This document shows, one piece after another, positions 1 through 9,175 of a DNA stretch of 64,000 nt (within the stretch, counting starts at the first letter, position 1; each line of letters starts with the position of its first letter). Position numbers and translations under genes: made by a program. The DNA lies in contig JAZRLP010000012.1 of assembly GCA_045646905.1 (NCBI GenBank), forward strand, positions 7,935-71,934, given 5' to 3'. The DNA is from RGIG4079 sp045646905 (GTDB lineage: Bacteria > Bacteroidota > Bacteroidia > Bacteroidales > Muribaculaceae). The notes beneath the pieces were generated by a model. The model had not been told where the DNA came from. It ran no database searches and was given only the letters and a program-made list of their open reading frames with translations.

Positions 1-1704
1 AATACTAAATGCTGTAAATGAATAGTTGTAACTCAATGAGCATGATAGGTCATATCCATTATCGCGAGAATACCCTTCGGCAACAAAGTTGGTGTTAGCA
101 TATTTGTTGTAGCTTGCCGATAATGAGAAATTATGTACTCCTGCCAATGTATAACCAGCCGAAATATTTCCTCCAACAGAAAGATTTTTGCTCACATCCA
201 TGCGGTTATCCACAAGCGAAACCGAAGCCGACAATGTTAAGTTTTTCTCTTTCAACAATGCTTTTGTTGCTGACAATGAATACACGCTTGTTGAATATTT
301 TGTATCATATCCATTTGAATTTTGGTAACTATAATTTAGTCCAAAACTTGTTTCGATAGGGAGCACTGTCAACGAATAATTTGCACCGGCGGCAAGTGTT
401 GTCACATCACTCTTTCCTTCCGATATAAGACTCATATCTTTATTTTCTGAGAAGTTGCCCGAGAGCGACACGCTATGAGCAAGTGTTTCGTTTGATGTAT
501 TGAAATTAGGCGTCAAAGTAAAACTGTTCATTCTACGATTAATGCGAGTAGTATCATTTACTACAGCTACTCCATCATATTGGCGTTGTAAATATCCGTT
601 ATAACCAGCAGATACATTGAATTTTTCGTTAATTGGCAATGCTGCATTTGCTGAATAGACAAAACCTTTTGTTGTGTATAATTGTTCTTTTGATAGGTTA
701 TCACTTTGAGCTGAGAAATTACCTCCAAGGCTCATTTTCCATATACGAGTGTTAGCTGAAATGCCAAGGCTATGATAGTTGTTGCTCATATACGACACCC
801 CAAGGCTCATATAATCGGGTTGCACCATTTTGTAGGTTAACGCAAATGAAATAGGTTTGAATGTGGCTGTAAGGTTTACATCACCAGCCCATCGCATCAT
901 TGAGCTATAACGCACATCATATATTCCCTCCCATTTTTCGGTTTCTTCACTTTCTACCTTTTGAGCAGTCATATCGGTAGAGAATATCGAAGTGGCTACA
1001 TTTGCTGTCAATGCCAATGGCCGTGCAATTTGCCAACGACCTTTCATTCCCACTACGATATTTTCCTGAGCAGTAACACGATCCCACCAATATTCATCGA
1101 TTGATGATTGATGATCTTGTGCTCTCAATAAATAAAGATCAATATAATTTTTAGAGGTACCATAACCGAGTTTGAAACCCCACCCAGTGCGACGATATGC
1201 TGGAGTAGCCACTGACACTTCATCTGGAGAATAATTTATTGCATTTTTTAATGTACCATAAAATACTCCGGCACGCAGTCCAGCTTTGCCTCCTTGTCGT
1301 TGATATTCAAGACCTACTCCATTGAACGGGATATTGAACACATAATTTGAAAATTGCATAGAGCGTTTCCCAAGGTGGAGTGTCCATCCTTTATAAGTGG
1401 GACTAATGTTGAAAGAAAATTGTGGGTGCGAAAAAGAGACATTATCTAAGTTATAGTAAAAAGAGAATGGCATAGCTATACCATATACATTGATATTCAT
1501 ATTGGCATAAATCGAAGAACTGAAAGGAGAAGAATATCCACTCCCTGCCGATGAATGATAGTAGGTGTTTTGTGTACCCACCGATCCCGTAATGACCAAC
1601 GGGTCACTTTGGGCAATCGTTGCAATATCAAATGCCACTGCATTGAATGTGGCACCCACCAACATCAATGCGACAAATATTGCCTGTTTAAGTCTCTTTT
1701 TCAT
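1..1704 (-). CDS. Outer-membrane beta-barrel protein, C-terminal part beyond the window
   Basis: An open frame of 568 codons starts at the ATG at 1704 and reaches the window edge without a stop, so the C-terminus is missing. Residues 1-24 are a signal peptide (MKKRLKQAIFVALM..., ending NAVA). The rest is rich in alternating polar and aromatic residues (repeated SxSxxY, YxLG, GxxGxxY patterns) typical of a long transmembrane barrel; no plug domain, TonB box or OmpA domain is visible. It lies 313 bp downstream of a T9SS cargo gene on the same strand and could be its outer-membrane partner, but a hairpin separates them and I see no promoter of its own. I do not recognise the family. Confidence 0.75.
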   Translation of the reverse strand, partial: MKKRLKQAIFVALMLVGATFNAVAFDIATIAQSDPLVITGSVGTQNTYYHSSAGSGYSSPFSSSIYANMNINVYGIAMPFSFYYNLDNVSFSHPQFSFNISPTYKGWTLHLGKRSMQFSNYVFNIPFNGVGLEYQRQGGKAGLRAGVFYGTLKNAINYSPDEVSVATPAYRRTGWGFKLGYGTSKNYIDLYLLRAQDHQSSIDEYWWDRVTAQENIVVGMKGRWQIARPLALTANVATSIFSTDMTAQKVESEETEKWEGIYDVRYSSMMRWAGDVNLTATFKPISFALTYKMVQPDYMSLGVSYMSNNYHSLGISANTRIWKMSLGGNFSAQSDNLSKEQLYTTKGFVYSANAALPINEKFNVSAGYNGYLQRQYDGVAVVNDTTRINRRMNSFTLTPNFNTSNETLAHSVSLSGNFSENKDMSLISEGKSDVTTLAAGANYSLTVLPIETSFGLNYSYQNSNGYDTKYSTSVYSLSATKALLKEKNLTLSASVSLVDNRMDVSKNLSVGGNISAGYTLAGVHNFSLSASYNKYANTNFVAEGYSRDNGYDLSCSLSYNYSFTAFSI

Positions 1705-2017
1705 ATAGCACAATTTTGCATTACATTTTATATATCTCGTTCACTATAGAGTGATTTGTAAAAATTCCATTTTCGACTATTCTCATCCGGCTTTGCCGTG
1801 CCGTTTTGAATTTATTGTCAATATTCTATAATGTGAATATCGTATATCGTTAAAAGCCTATTGCTTTTTATATTGTTTCCGAGCCTATCGGAGTGGGCAA
1901 TCAATTATTGAGAACTATCGTTGTGAAGTGACTTTTAATAAGTTTTATAATTATAATGGGGAAAATCCCCTCCCCTCACTTCAATAGGAAGGGGATTTCA
2001 CCATTACTTATGTTAGG
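1705..2017. other. Intergenic region without a recognisable gene
   Basis: These 313 bp hold no convincing open frame. They contain the terminator-like hairpin at 1964-1997 and two short hairpins on the minus strand, CCGA-N5-TCGG near 1885-1900 and CGGC-AAA-GCCG near 1790-1800. No TAnnTTTG promoter box was found before the downstream barrel gene, so expression of that gene may depend on read-through. Confidence 0.5.
1964..1997 (-). terminator. Probable terminator hairpin after the Ig-like T9SS gene
   Basis: Arms AATCCCCTTCC and GGGAGGGGATT (minus strand) form 11 pairs including one G-U, with a 12-nt loop. The following U-run is short (TTTT then CCCC), so termination may be partial, which would let the downstream barrel gene be co-transcribed. 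Confidence 0.5.
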
Positions 2018-5000
2018 TTAGTTTTTAGAAATCTTTTTAACTATGCGACCTTCTTCACTATCGATTACGACAACATATACTCCAGCAGGCAACTCATCTA
2101 ATGAGATTGTTGATTGAGTTGTTGTTGCTGCAACACGACCATCGATAGTCATAATAGTTGCTACACCATTGAATTGGCCAAGCACCAATACATTCCCATT
2201 GAAGTAGATTCCTTCACCGCCCATTGCAACATCGTCGATACCTGTTACATTAGGTGCATTGAGGATTACAGGAGCGTTAACCGAACCAGCCAAGTCGGTA
2301 AATGCAAGTTTAGTGTTTACATCGCTATATTGACCATTCCACTTGTTATAGAGACGGAAAGAAACTTCTTCACCACCATCACCGGCAACTGTGATATAAG
2401 CAGTTCCGTTAACCACTTTACCTTCACCACGACATTCATCGCCTACGAATGCACCTATAGTGTAATCTTCAGCCAAGTCGTTCATTTCAAGTTTACCTAT
2501 AATTGCCATTGTGTTTGCAAAACGGCTTCCATCATAGTTCCAAACCGAACCATTGCGTGTCAATGATTTGGTAGAGTTTGCAGAGTTATCAATAGCGCGT
2601 TCAACAGCTACAAATGCACCTTGAGGCAATTCGAATCGGCCGGGATATTCTACCGATGTTTCATTTCCATTGTGATAAATCATATAACCGGTATTTGGCT
2701 CAAGTTCAAAGTCATTTTCCCATTCGCCATTTTTCAATGCAGCAAGACCACTATTCTTTGAAAGGATGATATCACCTTCGGCAAATTGTGTTGCGTCAAA
2801 TACATCACTTACCATATAGCGATATTCGTAAGGATAACCAATCCAGTTCCAACCGGTGTTGAGAGCCAATGAGATTTTTTCACCTGTCAAGAATGTAGCA
2901 TAGTCAACATTATATGTTGGATACATTATGTATGATTCTCCCATATCAAGTTTGTAGGCTTCATATGAAGGATACATCATTTCTAAATCACCAAAGTAAC
3001 CATATACAGGATCGTTATAAACAAGTTGTGATTGGCTACGAGCTTCTACCATGGTAGGAATCTTAGTTGTATTAGTTCCCGATGTCAATGAAATCCAACT
3101 CCAGCCTGCAGGTACATTTATTTTTTCATTAACAGTAATATCAATACCGGCAATCTTTTCAACTGGCATACCTTGTTCTACACCACTATAAGTTGCTGTC
3201 AATGTGAAACCTTCGGGACATAATGCTTTACCCATGATGCGATAGTTATAGTAGTATTCACCCATTACTTCAGGAGTTTCTGGGGTTTGAACTACATTAA
3301 GCAAACGAGAGTCATATGCTTCCCATCCGGTTTCGCCACCCATATTTTCGTTGTTATAGGTGCTTACGAGAGTAAGTTCTTCTTCTACGAAATCGGCGTC
3401 AGCTGGAAGAATGCGTGCATATACATTATATTCTTGTCCATCGTTATACATGTTGATGTTAGAAGTTTCTCCGTCGGTTTCGAAGACGATACCGTCTACT
3501 TGGCGTTTGATATATACATTGAATGTTTTTGAAACGGCAGGATTGTCAACACTTGTTGCTGTTACCTTCACTGCAGCTTTTTTCATTGCTGTCAACATAT
3601 ATCCTTCATCGCCTAAATAGATGTCGATAGGACTAGTTTCTCCAAATTCTGTATCACCAATAGGTTCGTATGTGAAATTCAAATCCTTTACTGAAGCTGT
3701 TTCAGGAAGTACTGTGATTGGGAAGTCAAATGTTTGACCATTACTATGAATCCAAAGAGTAGTTTCTTCGGCTACTTCAATGCTTGTTACACTCTCTTTT
3801 AAAGAAACTTGAATGCTTTTTGACATTTCTACGCCGTCTTCGCCAAATTCGACCTGTGCATGAAGTAGGAAGTTGCCTGTTGCGATACCCTTGAATGAAA
3901 TAGAACATTCGTTGCCCTCAGCCTTTGATGGAGTTAAGATTTCCACCAAGCCATCGGCACGCATACATTCCATTGTAAATGTACCTTCATTAAAGTCGGC
4001 ATCTTCAGGAACAACACGAGTTTTTACTGTAATTGCTTGTCCCAACCCAGCCTCAATCATTGCTGCAGGACTATTTGCGAAGAAGATTTCATCTCCGCCA
4101 TCGATAGAGTATGATACAAACTCGATTGAAGTAGGTGCTTGTTTCACTGTTACAACAACTGTTGCGTTTTTTGATGGGTCGTAAGAGTTAGTATAAGTGA
4201 GAGTTGCTACACCTTTCTTCAAAGCTTTGACAACTTGCATTCCACTTGGATCCATTTCTACCGATACCACTTCAGGAGCATTACTTGTGATAGTGTAATC
4301 AGTAAATCCGAAAGGCAAATCTCCATACCAATCTTCAACAGGTGTTGATTCAGCATAAGGCAACATGTTGGCAAGATCTATTTCCTCATCATATCGCCAT
4401 ACTTCAAGGGTTGTTTCCGAAACTAACTCATCAGCAACATAGAATCCAAATTTGTCGAGAGCCGATATTACATTCACTGCAAATGTGTGGCTCACGGTGT
4501 TCCCATCGGAATTAGTGCCCACCGATGTAATTGTTACGGTTGCTTCACCGATTGAAATAGGATTCAATGCATTATTTTCAATTGTTACTACATCAGGGTT
4601 GTTTGACACTAAAGTATAACCTGTTTCGGTTGGAGTAGTTTCGCCATTATTGAATATTACTTCAGGACGAATAGGCATTTGACCCTTGTAGAGGTCAATA
4701 TCTTTCACTTCAATACCTTCAACATACACCCAAGGTTCTAAGACATTGATATATGCTGTTACTGTTGACCCAACATCACCCATGTAGTTATACATTACCG
4801 TCACAGGTTCGCCACTTTCGGGAACGGCAATTGCTGTTACATTGTCGCCTTCGACTTCAAGGCAACCTCCTTCTTGAACTTGCCAAAAACCTCCTTCAAG
4901 AGGAGCAGTTACTTCAGTATCATCTTCGGCAACATATCTGAATGATTCAAATTGTTCTTTCAAGTTGATAGCAGGTTCGCCAATGCGCAAATCCAAAGTA

Positions 5001-5626
5001 ACTGTTTCAGGATTTGACTCTACTCGCATAAATGGAGCAAAGTTCAAGATATAAAATTGAGTTGGTTGATTTACTGTTGCATCACCTTGCCAATTGATAG
5101 TTGATTCGCCTGCCCAAATCACACTGGGTGAAGCAAGTTCATTTTGATTTAGAGTTTGAGAATTATATCTTAAGAAGTTTTGAATTGTATATGCTCTTGC
5201 TTTATACACAACTCCTTGATCGACAAGGAAGCGGAATTCAATTTCTGCTCCGCCATCAACATCTTCGTCACCACCTACGCGAAACGCATATACAGGCATT
5301 TCATATGTTTGTCCTGTTTCAGAAGGCTCCATGCCTTGAATTTTAGTAGCCAATTGAGATGTCGTTTTCACTGTTGAAGTGAAATCTTGTGCATCTACTA
5401 CATCTCGCAACTCGCCATTTACAAATGCTCCAATTGAGAAGTTTCTCCACTGATAGCCGAGAGTAAACATATTTTGCGACGGCATGTTGTTAACCGTCAC
5501 TGCTGCATAGACCACCGTTTCGGCCTGGTATTGACCTACGGGATCTTCCCACACAATTTCTTGCTGAGCATTCATACCCAATAGGCACATAACGCTCATC
5601 ATTAGGGTTAATAGTCTTTTTTTCAT
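2018..5626 (-). CDS. Large secreted Ig-like (Big2-type) protein with T9SS C-terminal sorting tail
   Basis: 1202 residues. An N-terminal signal peptide (MKKRLLTLMMSVMCLLGMNA) is followed by a first unit at about 25-190 that resembles the module repeated near 1060-1130 (IGAFV..G..RG/RD). Several immunoglobulin-like Big2 repeats lie at about 300-390, 500-610, 620-700 and 705-830, each opening with patterns such as VEGIEVKDIDL or VTSIEVAEETT. After a region rich in W/Y (NVPAGWSWISL) the last 70 residues have the T9SS type-A sorting pattern (GVYVVVI, IVKKISKN). It is therefore predicted to be exported through T9SS and anchored at the cell surface, perhaps as an adhesin or structural protein. It lies 24 bp downstream of a 54-residue gene and is probably activated by the divergent hybrid regulator. 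The ligand is unknown. Confidence 0.85.
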   Translation of the reverse strand: MKKRLLTLMMSVMCLLGMNAQQEIVWEDPVGQYQAETVVYAAVTVNNMPSQNMFTLGYQWRNFSIGAFVNGELRDVVDAQDFTSTVKTTSQLATKIQGMEPSETGQTYEMPVYAFRVGGDEDVDGGAEIEFRFLVDQGVVYKARAYTIQNFLRYNSQTLNQNELASPSVIWAGESTINWQGDATVNQPTQFYILNFAPFMRVESNPETVTLDLRIGEPAINLKEQFESFRYVAEDDTEVTAPLEGGFWQVQEGGCLEVEGDNVTAIAVPESGEPVTVMYNYMGDVGSTVTAYINVLEPWVYVEGIEVKDIDLYKGQMPIRPEVIFNNGETTPTETGYTLVSNNPDVVTIENNALNPISIGEATVTITSVGTNSDGNTVSHTFAVNVISALDKFGFYVADELVSETTLEVWRYDEEIDLANMLPYAESTPVEDWYGDLPFGFTDYTITSNAPEVVSVEMDPSGMQVVKALKKGVATLTYTNSYDPSKNATVVVTVKQAPTSIEFVSYSIDGGDEIFFANSPAAMIEAGLGQAITVKTRVVPEDADFNEGTFTMECMRADGLVEILTPSKAEGNECSISFKGIATGNFLLHAQVEFGEDGVEMSKSIQVSLKESVTSIEVAEETTLWIHSNGQTFDFPITVLPETASVKDLNFTYEPIGDTEFGETSPIDIYLGDEGYMLTAMKKAAVKVTATSVDNPAVSKTFNVYIKRQVDGIVFETDGETSNINMYNDGQEYNVYARILPADADFVEEELTLVSTYNNENMGGETGWEAYDSRLLNVVQTPETPEVMGEYYYNYRIMGKALCPEGFTLTATYSGVEQGMPVEKIAGIDITVNEKINVPAGWSWISLTSGTNTTKIPTMVEARSQSQLVYNDPVYGYFGDLEMMYPSYEAYKLDMGESYIMYPTYNVDYATFLTGEKISLALNTGWNWIGYPYEYRYMVSDVFDATQFAEGDIILSKNSGLAALKNGEWENDFELEPNTGYMIYHNGNETSVEYPGRFELPQGAFVAVERAIDNSANSTKSLTRNGSVWNYDGSRFANTMAIIGKLEMNDLAEDYTIGAFVGDECRGEGKVVNGTAYITVAGDGGEEVSFRLYNKWNGQYSDVNTKLAFTDLAGSVNAPVILNAPNVTGIDDVAMGGEGIYFNGNVLVLGQFNGVATIMTIDGRVAATTTQSTISLDELPAGVYVVVIDSEEGRIVKKISKN

Positions 5627-5650
5627 AATCTAAGATTTTATTGTTGTTAA

Positions 5651-5815
5651 TTAATTTTTTCCAAATATTTTTTTGACAAAATTCTTCCATCGTGGCTCTT
5701 TCTTAGGCACACATTCTTGTTCTCGTTGCTCTATCTCGGAGATGCGATTGAGTTGCTTATTGATATCGACAAGCACTTCTTCGTGAACTTTTGATTGGTT
5801 AGTTTCGTTGTTCAT
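5651..5815 (-). CDS. Small 54-residue coiled-coil/basic protein (first gene of the T9SS operon)
   Basis: A short frame from the ATG at 5815 to the TAA at 5651. The N-terminal two-thirds is charged and heptad-like (VDINKQLNRISEIEQREQE), as expected of a short coiled coil; the C-terminus is basic and aromatic (PRWKNFVKKIFGKN), resembling a membrane-surface amphipathic helix. There is no signal peptide. It starts about 17 nt downstream of the expected transcription start of a TAnnTTTG promoter and ends 24 bp before the T9SS gene, so it is very likely translated from the same mRNA. No family recognised; a leader peptide or a small envelope factor are both possible. Confidence 0.65.
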   Translation of the reverse strand: MNNETNQSKVHEEVLVDINKQLNRISEIEQREQECVPKKEPRWKNFVKKIFGKN

Positions 5816-5838
5816 AAATGGGTATTATTAGTCAAGAA

Positions 5839-5846
5839 CAAAATTA
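5839..5846 (-). promoter_or_regulatory. -7 box of the T9SS operon promoter
   Basis: TAATTTTG on the minus strand fits the Bacteroidota -7 consensus TAnnTTTG. No -33 TTTG is present about 20 nt upstream; that place is taken by a tandem ACTAACACCT/ACTAACACTT pair (5851-5870, plus strand). A good -7 without a -33 is what an activator-dependent promoter looks like. Confidence 0.6.
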
Positions 5847-5868
5847 GCCCACTAACACCTACTAACAC

Positions 5869-5941
5869 TTATCATAAAAGGACAAAGATTTATCATAAAA
5901 GAACATTTTATATATATAAATTTATCAAATAAGGACATTTT
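5869..5941. promoter_or_regulatory. Three phased direct repeats, candidate operator of the hybrid regulator
   Basis: Three copies of a 20-bp motif read TTATCATAAAAGGACAAAGA (5869-5888), TTATCATAAAAGAACATTTT (5890-5909) and TTATCAAATAAGGACATTTT (5922-5941). Start-to-start distances of 21 and 32 bp equal about two and three helical turns, so all copies face the same side of the DNA. They sit directly upstream of the weak -33 region of the T9SS operon and between it and the divergent regulator gene whose AraC-type domain would be expected to bind such repeats. Confidence 0.65.
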
Positions 5942-6044
5942 ATAATCACATTTCACTAATATCCAATTAATTCCAATGATAAATCTTGCTATTTAGCACA
6001 AAAAAATATCTTAACTTAATTACCCTTTTAGTCCAAATTCTTTG

Positions 6045-6052
6045 TATCTTTG
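6045..6052 (+). promoter_or_regulatory. -7 box of the hybrid regulator gene
   Basis: TATCTTTG matches TAnnTTTG. Transcription would begin near 6058-6060. This excludes the more upstream in-frame ATG at 5986 and supports 6103 as the translation start. Confidence 0.6.
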
Positions 6053-6102
6053 TATTCAAAGGGCTTGCCCTACACTTATTTCTTTTTATAATTTCATTAA
6101 AA

Positions 6103-8937
6103 ATGTTTTTATACTTATTAAAAAAAATAGCACTCTTTGTTACTCTATTTTTTGCGTTGATGTCGTTACATTCCTGCACAAGCAATAACCAAAATCAATA
6201 TTCAGAACAACGCAAAATAGAAGCTGATTCTCTCGTTAGAAACATCAGCAACATAGACTCATTAAAAGCTATATATTCACAATACCAATCCGAAGAAAAT
6301 GCCGAGGGACAAATGATGACCCTCAAACAACTTGGCAAATGCCAACGCGAACAAAACAAGTTTGCCGATGCAATTGAATCTCACACCAACGGACAAAATA
6401 TTGCAATTGAACTATGCGACACACCCGAGATTGTGCATGCGCTCAACAACATTGGCACCAATTATCGAAGAATGAGCATGCTTGAAGATGCCACAACCTT
6501 TCATTACCAAGCGCTCAAATATTGCGAAGAATACAGCGATAAAGAATCATATCAAGCCAAAAAGAATCGCGTAGTATCGCTCAATGGCATTGGCAACATT
6601 AGCCTACGACTTGGAGACTACGAGACAGCCGACTCAGTATTCCGTGCAGCTTTAGCAGGCGAAAAAGACCTGGGTAGCGCACTTGGACAAGCTATTAATT
6701 ATGCCAATCTTGGTGCTATATATGAGTCAAACAATCAACCCGACTCGGCGTGGGCTTATTACCACAAATCAATGGAGATGAACATTAAAGCAAAATCTGA
6801 TCTTGGCATCTCGCTCTGCCACGGATACTTTGGCGGAATGTATGAAAAAGCAGGCAAGATAGATAGCGCTATTATTGAATACAACAAAGCGTTTGCCATG
6901 AAAGACAAGATTGATGCTTGGCATTGGTTAAACTCTTGCTTGTCACTCGCTCAGTTATATGTAAAACAGGGAAATCACGCAATAGCACTTAATCTACTCA
7001 CTCAAGCCGAAGGTGTTGCGCTAACAAGCCGGTCACGAGGTCACTCGGCATCAATATATGAGTTATTATCAGAGTTGAACGAGAAAACTGGAAACACGGC
7101 TAAAGCTCTTGATTACTACAAAAAGAGTAGCAAATATAACGACAGCATTGTCAGCGAAAAGAATCTCATTCAGGTACAAAATGAACGAGTAAAATATGAG
7201 TATCAACGCCGACAACAAGAAGTCGATTCATTGCAAGCTGGGTATAATCAAGAAAAATCATTCAGCAGCATAATGATATGGGCTATGATAGCCATTGCCA
7301 TACTATCGATTGCAATCATTTTGTTGCTATCGTATGCGTTGCGAATGAGAAAAAAACGCCATCAAGCATTGCAACAAATCGATGATGTGCGCACATCATT
7401 TTTCACTAATATCACCCACGAATTTCGCACTCCTCTAACAGTCATAGTCGGTGTAAGTGAGGAACTTACGCGCATAAATGGGGGGGGTAAAACTCCTGAA
7501 AAAATTGCTGAAATGGGTAGCATGATTGCTCGTCAAGGCAAAAACTTGCTTTTGCTCATTAATCAAATTCTTGATATCACAAAAATGAAATCGGTGGCAA
7601 GCGTACAAGAATATAAACATGGTGATATCGCAGGATATATCCACACTGTGGTGGAATGCACTCGCGAACTCGCCCAACGAAAGCACATCCTGTTGTTATT
7701 TTCGCCCAAAGAGCCTCAAATCGAAATGGATTTTATCCCCGACTATATAAACAAAGTAATCACTAACCTTGTAGCAAATGCCATTAAATTCACTCCCGAG
7801 AATGGGCGCATATACATAACAGCCGATGTCGAAGGTGATAATTTGCGACTTTGTGTTGCCGATAACGGATGTGGCATTGCGCGCAATGAAATTCCCCACA
7901 TTTTTGACATTTTCTACCAAGGCGAAAACGGCAAACTCGAAGCCGGGTCGGGAGTAGGACTTTCTTTAGTGCGACAATTGGTTGAAGCGATGAACGGTAG
8001 TATCGTAATCAAAAGCGCCGAAAACGAAGGAAGTGTATTTATTATCACATTACCAATGAAACAAGGTTCGGGCGAATGGGAAAAGATTTCAACCGATAAT
8101 ATCGGAGTGCAACTACTACACGATGACGGAGACCAACCATTGCTCAATGAAGCAACCGAATTAGATGAAAACAAACCAGTGATACTCGTAGTTGAAGACA
8201 ACAACGACATCTTGTCATATATAGGCAATGTCATAAAAAATGCTCACATACAATATGCTCATAACGGTAAAGAAGGTATTGAAGTTGCATTAGACATCAT
8301 CCCCGATATTATTGTCACCGACATCATGATGCCTGGCATGGATGGGCTTGAAATGTGCCGACAAATACGCCAATCTGAAATCCTCAACCACATTCCTATC
8401 ATTGCTATCACAGCCAAAAGCTCCGAAAAGGACAAAATTGAAGGAATTAAAGCCGGAATTAATGCTTATATTTACAAGCCTTTTAATGCCGATGAATTGA
8501 ACGCCACAATCAGCACCACACTACAACACCGACAACGAGTGCAAGAAAACTTTGCTCGTAACCATTCAAATGGTTTTGAAAGCGCCGACGCCGACAACAA
8601 CATGAGCAAAACCAATCAAGCATTTATCAACAAAGTCATCGACATAATATACACCCAAATGGCTCAACAAAATGTAAACCCATCGGATATTGCCGCTGCA
8701 TTGTGCATGTGCACAAAACAATTAAGCCGCAAAATAAGCGCCATAACAGGTGAAAGCATGAGCAGATACATCCTTCAAGTGAGAATGAACCGAGCAAAAA
8801 AACTCATGGACTCAAACGACGGATATTCAATTGCCGAAGTTGCTCAACGCTGTGGATATGAAGAAACATCCAACTTCTCCCGCGCATTCAAACAAATCTA
8901 CGGCATCACCCCATCACAATACAACAAACAACCATAA
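6103..8937 (+). CDS. TPR-type hybrid two-component regulator (sensor kinase + receiver + AraC HTH)
   Basis: 944 residues. A hydrophobic N-terminus ending in a lipobox-like LHSC (Cys25) precedes a TPR array (about 40-370) expected to be periplasmic. One membrane segment follows (389-412), then HisKA with the phospho-acceptor His439 in THEFRTPL, HATPase_c with the N box (Asn555, NLVANAIKF), VADNGCGI and GSGVGLSL, a receiver (about 694-805) with Asp740 in VTDIMMPGMDG, and a C-terminal AraC helix-turn-helix (about 830-944). The whole phosphorelay is in one chain, as in Bacteroides HTCS proteins, but TPRs replace the usual beta-propeller sensor. It is divergent from the T9SS operon and probably its activator. 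The signal it senses is unknown. Confidence 0.9.
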   Translation: MFLYLLKKIALFVTLFFALMSLHSCTSNNQNQYSEQRKIEADSLVRNISNIDSLKAIYSQYQSEENAEGQMMTLKQLGKCQREQNKFADAIESHTNGQNIAIELCDTPEIVHALNNIGTNYRRMSMLEDATTFHYQALKYCEEYSDKESYQAKKNRVVSLNGIGNISLRLGDYETADSVFRAALAGEKDLGSALGQAINYANLGAIYESNNQPDSAWAYYHKSMEMNIKAKSDLGISLCHGYFGGMYEKAGKIDSAIIEYNKAFAMKDKIDAWHWLNSCLSLAQLYVKQGNHAIALNLLTQAEGVALTSRSRGHSASIYELLSELNEKTGNTAKALDYYKKSSKYNDSIVSEKNLIQVQNERVKYEYQRRQQEVDSLQAGYNQEKSFSSIMIWAMIAIAILSIAIILLLSYALRMRKKRHQALQQIDDVRTSFFTNITHEFRTPLTVIVGVSEELTRINGGGKTPEKIAEMGSMIARQGKNLLLLINQILDITKMKSVASVQEYKHGDIAGYIHTVVECTRELAQRKHILLLFSPKEPQIEMDFIPDYINKVITNLVANAIKFTPENGRIYITADVEGDNLRLCVADNGCGIARNEIPHIFDIFYQGENGKLEAGSGVGLSLVRQLVEAMNGSIVIKSAENEGSVFIITLPMKQGSGEWEKISTDNIGVQLLHDDGDQPLLNEATELDENKPVILVVEDNNDILSYIGNVIKNAHIQYAHNGKEGIEVALDIIPDIIVTDIMMPGMDGLEMCRQIRQSEILNHIPIIAITAKSSEKDKIEGIKAGINAYIYKPFNADELNATISTTLQHRQRVQENFARNHSNGFESADADNNMSKTNQAFINKVIDIIYTQMAQQNVNPSDIAAALCMCTKQLSRKISAITGESMSRYILQVRMNRAKKLMDSNDGYSIAEVAQRCGYEETSNFSRAFKQIYGITPSQYNKQP

Positions 8938-9130
8938 CAGGCTACGATTACAAATATTCAAAAATTCATCAAACCCAACTTATTATATTACACTCGTTGC
9001 TACATTTAACAACAATAATATAGTTCTTTAATAAGGCTTTATCAACTGCTTTTTTATTGCATTTTTGCTGTTTATAGTTGTGTGTTATAACTATTAACTC
9101 ATTTTATGTGATAGTATCAAGAAATTTGTG

Positions 9131-9138
9131 TAACTTTG
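9131..9138 (+). promoter_or_regulatory. -7 box of the glyQS promoter
   Basis: TAACTTTG fits TAnnTTTG 37 nt before the glyQS start codon. The matching -33 position carries only a weak TGTG. Confidence 0.6.
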
Positions 9139-9175
9139 CACGATAAATTGCTAATAAAATAATTTTAAATATATT

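Noticed and set aside
5986..6102. Longer N-terminus for the hybrid regulator
   Set aside because: A -7 box at 6045-6052 puts the transcription start after this ATG, and the start at 6103 begins a typical signal sequence.
7480..7490. G7 tract in the kinase gene as a phase-variation site
   Set aside because: It is in frame, coding for glycines in a loop after the His box, and has no palindrome like the two upstream boxes; a slippage role cannot be supported from one sequence.
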